A stretch of 64,000 nt of DNA, taken from contig CAWEBF010000022.1 of the NCBI GenBank assembly GCA_963807235.1, positions 1 through 64,000 of the forward strand, read 5' to 3'. Each line of letters begins with the position of its first letter. Position 1 is the first letter of the stretch. Positions 56,972-64,000 of the stretch are shown in pieces. The position numbers and the translations under genes are program-made. The notes below the pieces were generated by a model, which saw only the letters and a program-made list of their open reading frames with translations, had not been told where the DNA came from and did no database searches. This DNA comes from CAWEBF01 sp963807235. GTDB taxonomy: Bacteria; Acidobacteriota; Vicinamibacteria; Vicinamibacterales; UBA2999.

Positions 56972-58372
56972 ATGAGACTGTTCTCGATGGCTGCGGTCGC
57001 GGTGCTGATGGGTGCGGGACAGGCCGGCGCGGCGGATGCGCCTACGTTCTACAAGGACGTGCTGCCGGTGCTCCAGGCCAACTGCCAGACCTGCCACCGT
57101 CCGGGTGAAGTGGCACCGATGTCGCTGCTCACCTACGAGCAGGCACGGCCCTGGGCCAAGGCCATCAAGACCGCCGTCGCCTCGAAGAAGATGCCGCCGT
57201 GGTTCGCGGATCCCGCCTACGGCCACTTCTCCAACGAGCGCCGCCTGAGCGCGCCGCAGATCGAGCTGCTGGGCGCGTGGGCCGATGCCGGTGCGCCGGC
57301 CGGCAACGAGAAGGACGCCCCGCCCCCAGTCAAATTCGAGAACGGCTGGAACATCACGCCCGATGTCGTCTTCGAGATGCCGAAGGCGTTCGAGCTGCCT
57401 GCCCGCGGCACCATCAACTACAAGTACATAGTGGTGGATACGAACATCAAGGAAGACCTCTGGGTCGTCGCCGCCGAAATGCGTCCAGGCAACCCGGCCG
57501 TGCTGCACCACGGCAAGGTGTGGGTCCGCCCGCCCGGATCGAAGTGGATGGAGAAGGCCGTGGCCGGCGAGGCCTACGAGAGCGAGAGCCACCGCGACAT
57601 CCTGGGCCGCAACGCGATCGAGGAAGGCAACGACATCCTGGGCAAGTTCAACCCCGGCCTCGGCGCGCAGCGGTTCGACATGGAAGGCGCGGCCAAGTTC
57701 GTGCCCAAGGGTTCGGACCTCGTGTTCGAGCTGCACTACACGCCCTCGGGTGAGCCGTCCACCGACGTGTCCAAGCTCGGGCTCGTGCTGGCCAAGGAGC
57801 CGCCGCAGACACGCTACTTCTTCAACGCGGGTCCCACCGCGTTCAACCTCGCGATCCCGGCCGGCAACGGCAACGCCGAAGTGGTGAGCGAGATCACGTT
57901 CGGCGAGAACGCGCGCCTGGTGTATGCGCAGCCGCACATGCACCTGCGCGGCAAGGACTTCGAGCTGCGCGTCGTGACCCCCGACCAGCAGATGCGCACC
58001 GTGCTGAAGGGTGCCTGGAATTTCGACTGGCAGATGGGCTATCAGTACGCCGAGTCGATTCCGCTGCCCAAGGGCTCGAAGCTGCAGCTCATCTCGCACT
58101 TCGACAATTCGCCGGCGAACCGGTTCAACCCCGATGCGGCCAAGCAAGTGGTGTGGGGGCCCCAGAACTGGGACGAGATGAGCAACTGCTTCATCGGCGT
58201 CTTGTTCGACCGGTCCACCGCGCCCGAGAAGGTGTTCCTGCGGTCGGGGCCCAGCATGCTGCCCCGTGGCGTCAGCGGACCCACGCTCGAGGCCTTCAAC
58301 GCGCCCGGCGCCGATGCCGTGGCGCCCGTGACCAACGGCGGCACCGGCGGCGCGGCCACACCCGAGAGATAG
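56972..58372 (+). CDS. cytochrome c fused to copper type II monooxygenase-like domain
   Basis: 466 residues. A signal peptide (FSMAAVAVLMGAGQAGA) is followed by a small c-type heme domain: VLPVLQANCQTCHRPGEVAP (C38, C41, H42), with the axial Met in KKMPPWFADP or nearby. From residue 125 the sequence resembles the copper-dependent monooxygenase C-terminal domain: PAVLHHGKVWVRPPG, LVFELHYTPSGEP and YAQPHMHLRGKDFELRVV. The HMHLRGK motif is characteristic. Members are periplasmic and of unknown substrate. The gene is intact and stands between the tannase and the PQQ dehydrogenase, forming an oxidative run. Confidence 0.85.
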   Translation: MRLFSMAAVAVLMGAGQAGAADAPTFYKDVLPVLQANCQTCHRPGEVAPMSLLTYEQARPWAKAIKTAVASKKMPPWFADPAYGHFSNERRLSAPQIELLGAWADAGAPAGNEKDAPPPVKFENGWNITPDVVFEMPKAFELPARGTINYKYIVVDTNIKEDLWVVAAEMRPGNPAVLHHGKVWVRPPGSKWMEKAVAGEAYESESHRDILGRNAIEEGNDILGKFNPGLGAQRFDMEGAAKFVPKGSDLVFELHYTPSGEPSTDVSKLGLVLAKEPPQTRYFFNAGPTAFNLAIPAGNGNAEVVSEITFGENARLVYAQPHMHLRGKDFELRVVTPDQQMRTVLKGAWNFDWQMGYQYAESIPLPKGSKLQLISHFDNSPANRFNPDAAKQVVWGPQNWDEMSNCFIGVLFDRSTAPEKVFLRSGPSMLPRGVSGPTLEAFNAPGADAVAPVTNGGTGGAATPER

Positions 58373-58404
58373 GCTTTCTCCGCTTTCGCTGGTTGGACAG
58401 CACC

Positions 58405-59633
58405 ATGAAGATATTCGTGCGCCTCGCGCTGGCTTGTACCGCGCTCGTCGTCACCTCCGCCGCCCTTGGCCACGCCCAGCAGCGCGTGCCGTTCCGCAAC
58501 AACATTCCCGTGGCGCCCCAAGGCATCCCCGCGGTGCCGCTACCCGACGCGCCTGTCGTGTACGACACGGCCGAGGGACAGAAGATCCGCGTCAGCGTCG
58601 TGGTTCGAGGGCTGGCCAATCCGTGGAGCCTCGTGTGGCTGCCGGATGGCGCCATGTTGGTGACCGAGCGGCCCGGACGGCTGCGCGTCGTCCGCAAGGG
58701 CGCGCTGGACCCCAAGCCCGTCGAGGGCGTGCCGGCCGTCTTCGCGGCGGGCCTGACCGGCCTGATGGAGGTGGCGCTCCATCCTCAGTTCGCGGTCCAA
58801 CGGCTTCGTCTACCTGACCTACACCAAGCAGGTCAGCGCCGGGCCGCCCGCCGTGACCACGCTGGCGATCGCGCGCGGCCGATGGGACGGCGGAAAGCTG
58901 GTGGACACGAAGGAGATCTTCAACGCCGGGCCGGCCGTCAACGGTCCCGCCCGGCTCACGTTCGGCCGCGACGGCACACTCTACGTGACGACCGGCGGCG
59001 TGAACGGACCAGACGCGCAGAACCCGAACAGCCTGGCCGGCAAGGTGCTGCGGCTGAAGGACGACGGCACCGTGCCGCCCGACAACCCGTTTGCCGGCAA
59101 GGCCAACCATCGCGCCGAAGTGTTCACCCTGGGGCATCGCAGCTCGCTCGGGCTCGCCGTGCATCCGGGCACCGGTCAGGTGTGGCAGCACGAGAACGGT
59201 CCCAACGGCGGCGACGAGATCAACATCCTCAAGCCGGGCGGGAACTACGGCTGGCCGATCGTCAGCTTCGGCCGCACTTATCCGGGGCCGTGGCAGTCGG
59301 ACCAGTTCTCGCGCGCGGGCATCGAGGCGCCCGCTGGTGTTCTGGGTGCCGTCGATCGCCGCGTCGGGTCTGGCGTTCTACACCGGCGACCGGCTTCCGA
59401 AGTGGAAGGGTGATGTATTCGTCGGCGGCCTGCGCACCGGCGAGGTGCCAGGAACGGGGCATCTGGAGCGCATCCTGTTCAACGAAAACATGGAGGAGCT
59501 GCGGCGCGAGTCGCTGCTCGTGCCGCTCCGCCAGCGCGTCCGGGACGTGCGCCAGGGCCCCGACGGCCTGCTGTACGTGGTGACCGACGCGCCGAGCGAC
59601 GGCGCCATCCTGCGCATCGAGCCGGCCGAGTAA
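58405..59633 (+). CDS. PQQ-dependent aldose sugar dehydrogenase (YliI-like), two frameshifts
   Basis: A secreted six-bladed propeller of the soluble glucose/sorbosone dehydrogenase family. The signal is FVRLALACTALVVTSAALG. Frame 1: VVRGLANPWSLVWLPDGAML, TERPGRLRVVRKG and LMEVALHPQF. Frame 2: NGFVYLTYTKQV, TFGRDGTLYVTTGG, FTLGHRSSLGLAVHPG and WQHENGPNGGDEINILKPGG. Frame 3: VFWVPSIAASGLAFYTGDRL, PKWKGDVFVGGLRTGEV, VRDVRQGPDGLLYVVTD. These include the catalytic His (GHR-S) and the G-P-x-G-G-D-E calcium and PQQ site. One extra base each near 58795 and 59330 breaks the frame. The enzyme oxidises sugars in the periplasm and passes electrons to the respiratory chain. Confidence 0.85.
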
Positions 59634-59640
59634 CGCTCGA

Positions 59641-59736
59641 CAATTCACAATTCACAATGCACAATTCACAAAGGCAGATCGGAACTGCAGTTCCGGTCTT
59701 GGTTTGTGAATTGTGAATTGTGAATTGTGAATTCTC
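59641..59736. repeat. large palindromic heptamer element, copy 2
   Basis: Left array of CAATTCA-type heptamers (59641-59671), centre with the palindrome CGGAACTGCAGTTCCG (59680-59695), right array of TTGTGAA heptamers (59704-59732). Same plan and same centre as 53557-53660. Confidence 0.88.
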
Positions 59737-59745
59737 GTTCGCTCT

Positions 59746-61141
59746 ATGTCCGAGCTCTGCGACCTGAGCGCCAGGGCCCTGGCCGCGCTGGTGCGCGACC
59801 GGCAGGCGTCGGCGCTCGAGGTCATGGATGCGCACCTGGCGCGCATCGAGCGGTGGAACCCGCACGTCAACGCGATCGTCGGGATGCTGCCGGCGGAGGC
59901 CTGCCGGGCAATGGCGCGGCAGGCCGACGACGCGGCCGCGCGCGGCGAGCCGCTGGGGCCGCTGCACGGCCTCCCCATCGCGTTCAAGGACCTGCAGGAA
60001 GCCGCGGGCCTGCCGTTCACGCGCGGCTCCCCCATCTATCGCGACGCCGTCGGCCACACCGACACGGTGGTGGTCGAGCGGATGCGGCGCGCGGGCGCTG
60101 TGCCCATCGGCAAGACGAACGTGCCCGAGTTCGGGCTCGGCTCCCACACCTACAACGCCGTCTGGGGCACCACGCGGAACCCGTACGATCTGACGGCCAG
60201 CGCGGGCGGATCGAGCGGCGGCGCCGGTGCCGCCCTCGCGACCGGCATGTTGCCGATCGCCGACGGCAGCGATCTTGGGGGCTCGCTGCGCAACCCGGCG
60301 AACTTCAACAACGTGGTGGCGCTGCGGCCGAGCGTGGGCCTGGTGCCGACCGCTCCCGATCCGTTTCCACGCCTCGGTTTCGGCGTGAACGGTCCGTTGG
60401 GCCGGTCGGCGGACGACGCAGCCCTGCTTCTGGGCGTGCTGGCCGGCCCCGACGCGCGAGACCCTGGCTGTGAGCCGTCGGACCCCGCGGTGCTCGGCGC
60501 CCCCCTGACCGGCGACCTTCGAGGCCCCGTCCGCGTCGCGTGGAGCCCGGATCTGGGCGGGCTCCCGCTGGATCCCGCGGTGCGACGCGTGGTGGAGGCG
60601 CAGCGGGACACGCTGATCTCGATCGGATGCGAGGTCGAGGACGCGACACTGGACCTGGCGGGCGCGGACGAGATCTTCCTGATGGTTCGCCGCTGGCGCA
60701 GCGCGGCCGTGTTCGGGCCGCTGCTCGGCTCGCATCGCGCGCGCATGAAGCCGGAGCTGGTCGAGGAGATCGAGCGCGGCCAGCGCGTGTCCGGCGCGGA
60801 CCTCGCCGCGACGCTCGCCGCCCACACGGACCTGCTGGGCCGCGTGGCCCACTTCTTTCAGCGGTTCGATGCGCTGGCGTGCGCCGTGAACCAGGTACCG
60901 CCCTTCGACGCATCGCTGCCCTGGCCCTCGGCCGTCGACGGCGTGCCGATGGACCACTACATCGCGTGGATGAAATCCACCTACTGGATCACCACGACGT
61001 TCGCGCCGGCGATGTCGGTTCCCGCGGGCTTCACGTCTGGCGGGCTCCCAGTGGGACTGCAGCTGGTTGGGCCGGCCGAGGGGCGATCGCGCGTTGCTCG
61101 AACTGGCTCACCGCTTCGAGCATGGTCAATCCGACCGGTAA
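59746..61141 (+). CDS. amidase-signature family amidohydrolase, one terminal frameshift
   Basis: About 465 residues. The amidase-signature triad is in place: K81 in LPIAFKDLQEAAG, cis-Ser near 156 in TASAGGSSGGAGAALATG, and nucleophile S180 in DGSDLGGSLRNPANFNN. It also has the terminal GLPVGLQLVGPAEG. The frame breaks near 61085; removal of one extra G (GGGG) gives DRALLELAHRFEHGQ and a stop at 61139-61141. The family hydrolyses amides, from acetamide to aryl amides or Gln-tRNA; substrate unknown. No GatB or GatC is nearby, so it is not part of a Gat complex here. Confidence 0.87.
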
Positions 61142-62335
61142 GAAGCGGCCGCAGTTGCCGTGACCTGGCTCCGGGCTCCGGGCTCCAGGCTCCGGGCCTG
61201 CAGTTTGTGAATTGTGAATTGTGAATTGTGAATTGGCGGCGCCCCACCTTTCCGCCGCAGCGATCCGATCAGCGACGGCGGGGTGGCGATAGAACAGCGC
61301 CTCTGCCCAGCTCGGAGGGCGGTCCTCCACCAGGTGGGCGGCGCTGAGCCGCTTGAGCGTCCGCACGAGCGCCGGGGCGTTCCCCGTCCACGTCAGCGCA
61401 TCGCGGTCGGCACGGCGCTCCTGCGCGCGCGACACCATGTTGACGAGCGGCGCCACGGCAGCCGCCACGGCGCCCCACACGAGTGCGACGAGCGGCAGCG
61501 CGGCCGTGTCGGCCGGCCCGGCCAGCGAGAACGCGCCGCCGGCCACGGGCAGCAGCCGGGCTGCTGCGTAGAGTCCCAGCGCCGCGGCGCCCGCCGACGC
61601 CGCCGCACTCCACCACGTGTCGGCGCGGCGGTAGTGGGCGAGTTCGTGGGCCACGATCACCTCCACCTCGTCGTCGCTGTGCGTCTCGAGGACCGTGTCG
61701 GCAACCAGGATGCGGCGCGAGGGACCCATCCCGACGAGCAGCGCCGTGCCCGAGCCCGGCTGGCCCACTCGCCATTGGAACACCTGTACCCCCGGCGCCC
61801 CGGCGCGGCGGGCCAGCGACGTCAGCCGCGCCTCGAGGTCCGCGCGGCCGAGCGGCACGACGGCGGACGCGGAGCGAGAGGCCAGGACGGGCACGAGGGC
61901 CGCCCCGCCCAGTACGGCCGCAGCCAGCACGACGGCTGCCCACGCCCACCAGTTCGTAGGGCTCCACCAGGCCGCGGCCTGGATCACCAGCGCCGCGCTC
62001 GCGAGCGCCGCCGCCAGCAGGACGGCGCGCCACACATAGCCCGCGAACCAGTGAACGATCGAAGTCCGGGGGCGGCCGTAGCGCCGCCCCAATGCGACGT
62101 CCGCGGCAAAGGCGATCGGGAGGATCAACACGGTGCGCGCGCCTACCAGCGTGAGCACGAAGGCCGCTGTGGCGATGAGTGCGGGCGTGTCCGACGCGGC
62201 CAGCGCATCGGCGAGCGCGCGCGAGAGGCCCGAGGCCAGCGCACCGGCGAGCAGCGCACCGTCCACGAGCGCCGTCGCTGTGGCGGCCCGCCGGCGCAGC
62301 CGCTGGTAGCGCGTGGACCTGTCTTCGTTCGCCAC
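61031..62335 (-). CDS. M48-family zinc metallopeptidase, C-terminus extended through a repeat
   Basis: 434 codons from GTG 62335 (GGAGG 10 nt upstream). Several membrane segments lie in the first 150 residues (VDGALLAGALASGLSRALAD; TAAFVLTLVGARTVLILPIA; VVLAAAVLGGAALVPVLA). The catalytic HELAH lies in VIVAHELAHYRRADTW, and the third ligand region is MVSRAQERRADRDALTW. M48 enzymes (HtpX/Ste24-like) clear or process membrane proteins. After PAVADRIAAAERWG the sequence becomes NSQFTIHNSQ and EPGARSPEPG, which the heptamer array encodes, and then reads antisense to the amidase. The natural stop was probably before 61235. Confidence 0.85.
   Translation of the reverse strand: MANEDRSTRYQRLRRRAATATALVDGALLAGALASGLSRALADALAASDTPALIATAAFVLTLVGARTVLILPIAFAADVALGRRYGRPRTSIVHWFAGYVWRAVLLAAALASAALVIQAAAWWSPTNWWAWAAVVLAAAVLGGAALVPVLASRSASAVVPLGRADLEARLTSLARRAGAPGVQVFQWRVGQPGSGTALLVGMGPSRRILVADTVLETHSDDEVEVIVAHELAHYRRADTWWSAAASAGAAALGLYAAARLLPVAGGAFSLAGPADTAALPLVALVWGAVAAAVAPLVNMVSRAQERRADRDALTWTGNAPALVRTLKRLSAAHLVEDRPPSWAEALFYRHPAVADRIAAAERWGAANSQFTIHNSQTAGPEPGARSPEPGHGNCGRFLPVGLTMLEAVSQFEQRAIAPRPAQPAAVPLGARQT
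61167..61234. repeat. composite heptamer repeat (GGCTCCG x4 joined to TTGTGAA x4)
   Basis: GGCTCCG units at 61167-61194 join through GGCCTGCAGT to TTGTGAA units at 61205-61232. CTGCAGT is half of the centre seen in the palindromic elements at 53557 and 59641. The array lies within the 3' end of the M48 gene on the other strand. Confidence 0.88.
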
Positions 62336-62360
62336 GGCGCCTGGCCTCCTTCGGCGGGGG

Positions 62361-62388
62361 CCCAACGCGTGTTGGCCCACGCGTTGGG
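62361..62388 (-). terminator. hairpin downstream of smc
   Basis: CCCAACGCGTG and CACGCGTTGGG (11 bp, loop TTGGCC) lie between the smc stop and the M48 start. No T-run on the minus strand. Confidence 0.5.
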
Positions 62389-62392
62389 GTTC

Positions 62393-64000
62393 CTAGTGCA
62401 AATGAACTGAGATCAGCTTCGAGACGCCCGGCTCTTCCATCGTCACGCCGTAGAGCCGGTTCGCGATCTCCATCGTGCGGCGGTTGTGCGTGATCAAGAT
62501 GAACTGGGTGCGGTCCATCATGCCCCGCAGCATGTCCACGAAGCGCCCGACGTTGGCATCGTCGAGCGGTGCGTCGATCTCGTCGAGGAGACAGAAAGGG
62601 CTCGGCTTGTAGCGGAAGATCGCGAACATCAGCGCAATCGCCGTCAGCGCCTTCTCCCCGCCCGACAACAGCATCACGCTCTGCAGCCGCTTGCCAGGCG
62701 GCGAGGCCACGATGTCGATGCCGCTTTCGAGCGGATCGTTTTCGTCCAGCAGCGCCAGGCCGGCGTGCCCGCCGCCGAAGAGCGTGCTGAAGGTCTGCTG
62801 GAAGTTCGCCTGCACGGCGGTGAACGCTTCCGTGAAGCGAGCGGCCGTGGTTTCGTCGATTCTCGCGATGGCCTGCGTGGTCTGCGCGATCGACTCCACC
62901 AGGTCCTTCCGCTGCGCGGTCAGGAACACGTGACGGGTCTCCAGCTCGTCGAACTGCTCGATGGCCATCATGTTGACGGGGCCGAGCCGCTCGATCTTCT
63001 CCTTCAGCCGGACGATGGCCTCCTCAGCGGTGATCGATCCGCCGACGGCCTGTAGCGGCGCCACGGGCTCTGGGCCGACGGCCGCGGCTGCTTCGGTCGC
63101 GTCCGCGGCCGCGCCGTCCTCAGCGTCCCCCTCGGCGTCCGGCTCGTCCGCAGCGAGCGTGGCGGCGTCGGGCACAGCCTCGCCGCTCTGCTCCAGTTCC
63201 TGCACGTCCGCCAGCACGGCGTCGAGCGACTGCTGCAGCGAGTCCACGCAGGCCTGGGCCATGTGACTCAGATCGCTCGCGGCCCTGGCCTCCTCCACGT
63301 CCAGCTCGCCCACCGACGTGCGGGCGTCGTCGAGCGCGCCACGAGCCGAGCGGATCGCGCCGTCCTGGGCGTCGAGGACGCCTCGCAGGGCCGTGTACGC
63401 TTCGTCGGCTTTGACCAGCTCGCCGCGAAGACCGTCGAGGTGTCGAACCGCGTCGTCGATGGCGAGATTGGATTCCTGAATCGCCACGATCAGCGCCTCG
63501 CGGCGCGCGACGTTGTCGTCGAGCTCACGATTCCGCGCGGCAATGCGATCCTCGAGGTCCCGCTCGGCATCCTCCAGACGGGCGACTTCGGCCACGGCGG
63601 CCGCCACGCGCTCGACCAGCGCCGCATGCAGCGCGCCGGATTCGGCCACGCGGCCCCCCAGCACGGCAATCCCGTCACGGCGTTCTGCCAGGCGGCGCTG
63701 CAGATCCGCCAGCCGCTCGTCCGCCAGCCGCTGCTCCGCCTCGAGCGCCGCGATCGAGGCCGCCGCTTCCTGCTGCCGCGCCTCGATGGCCAGGCGCTCC
63801 TCGCCGGCCTGCCCTTCTTCGAGCGCAATGACGTCGGTACGCCGCGCGTGCCGATTCACGGCTTCGCCGACGCGGGCGAGCTGGGCCTCATGCCCGACGA
63901 GCACCTTCTCCTGCTGATGCTGTTCGTCCTGCAGGGCGGCCATGGCGAGATTCGCCGCGGCAAGGGCCGCTTCGACCCTGGCCACGCCGGCCGTGGCGTT
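62393..64000 (-). CDS. smc: chromosome segregation ATPase SMC, C-terminal part (5' end beyond the window)
   Basis: The last 535 or so residues of SMC. Upstream is long coiled coil rich in Ala/Glu/Arg/Leu heptads, interrupted by an acidic Ala/Glu/Asp-rich loop (about 63180-63060). The head follows: LGPVNMMAIEQFDELETRHV, FTEAFTAVQANFQQTFSTLF and DIVASPPGKRLQSVMLLSGG, with signature LLSGGEKALTAIALMFAIFR, Walker B PFCLLDEIDAPLDDANV and the H-loop ILITHNRRTMEIANRLYGVT. SMC with ScpAB organises and separates chromosomes. The 5' part and the N-terminal Walker A lie outside the window. Confidence 0.96.
   Translation of the reverse strand, partial: NATAGVARVEAALAAANLAMAALQDEQHQQEKVLVGHEAQLARVGEAVNRHARRTDVIALEEGQAGEERLAIEARQQEAAASIAALEAEQRLADERLADLQRRLAERRDGIAVLGGRVAESGALHAALVERVAAAVAEVARLEDAERDLEDRIAARNRELDDNVARREALIVAIQESNLAIDDAVRHLDGLRGELVKADEAYTALRGVLDAQDGAIRSARGALDDARTSVGELDVEEARAASDLSHMAQACVDSLQQSLDAVLADVQELEQSGEAVPDAATLAADEPDAEGDAEDGAAADATEAAAAVGPEPVAPLQAVGGSITAEEAIVRLKEKIERLGPVNMMAIEQFDELETRHVFLTAQRKDLVESIAQTTQAIARIDETTAARFTEAFTAVQANFQQTFSTLFGGGHAGLALLDENDPLESGIDIVASPPGKRLQSVMLLSGGEKALTAIALMFAIFRYKPSPFCLLDEIDAPLDDANVGRFVDMLRGMMDRTQFILITHNRRTMEIANRLYGVTMEEPGVSKLISVHLH

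Noticed and set aside
59746..61141. GatA subunit of the amidotransferase
   Set aside because: No gatB or gatC nearby, and asnS is present; the protein is better left as a general amidase-signature enzyme.
53557..61234. Heptamer arrays as CRISPR arrays
   Set aside because: Units are 7 nt with no spacers and no cas genes are present.

Overview
This window is high-GC DNA that looks like an Acidobacteriota chromosome, most likely Vicinamibacteria. That placement is inferred from gene content: a VWFA-related secreted protein of acidobacterial type, two copies of a DUF6152-plus-partner module, a kinase fused to PD40 propeller repeats, a BACON-domain lipoprotein, an ECF42 sigma factor beside a YCII protein, and many secreted oxidoreductases and hydrolases. 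No rRNA, CRISPR array or intact mobile element is present.

Layout. 1-6.6 kb is eroded accessory DNA: a broken Crp/Fnr regulator, a broken PD40 kinase, a tRNA-Cys 3' fragment, a frameshifted island-type hypothetical gene and the C-terminal remnant of a tyrosine integrase next to tRNA-Lys(CTT). 6.8-13.1 kb holds a DoxX-like protein, a DAACS symporter, tRNA-Leu(CAG), a BON lipoprotein, a serine hydrolase, VOC and metallo-beta-lactamase-fold proteins and a vapBC module. 13.2-21.8 kb holds two oppositely oriented DUF6152 modules around a large membrane protein and an outer-membrane pair. 21.9-36.5 kb carries glgP, gltS, the VWFA protein, an M24 peptidase, a DegP/HtrA protease, a CYTH / sugar nucleotidyltransferase / AmgK-like kinase cluster, a TIM-barrel protein and asnS. 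36.6-47.9 kb is the conserved translation and RNA block rimO, rimP-nusA-infB-DUF503-rbfA-nrnA-truB-rpsO-pnp. 47.9-64 kb holds secreted and surface proteins, ECF42/YCII, a tannase / cytochrome c-monooxygenase / PQQ-dehydrogenase run, an amidase, an M48 protease and the 3' part of smc.

Three patterns run across the window. (1) Heptanucleotide tandem repeats sit in at least ten places, mostly between genes; one lies inside rimO exactly where its reading frame breaks, and another runs into the 3' end of an M48 protease gene. (2) A dispersed element occurs three times: a short hairpin, the invariant core CAAAAGAYACTGC, then a longer hairpin whose arms differ at each locus. (3) More than a dozen otherwise intact genes carry one frameshift, almost always one extra base, which points to uncorrected insertion errors, while the first 6.6 kb shows mixed indels as expected for real decay. 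Several starts have a -10-like box 6-10 nt upstream, suggesting leaderless transcripts.
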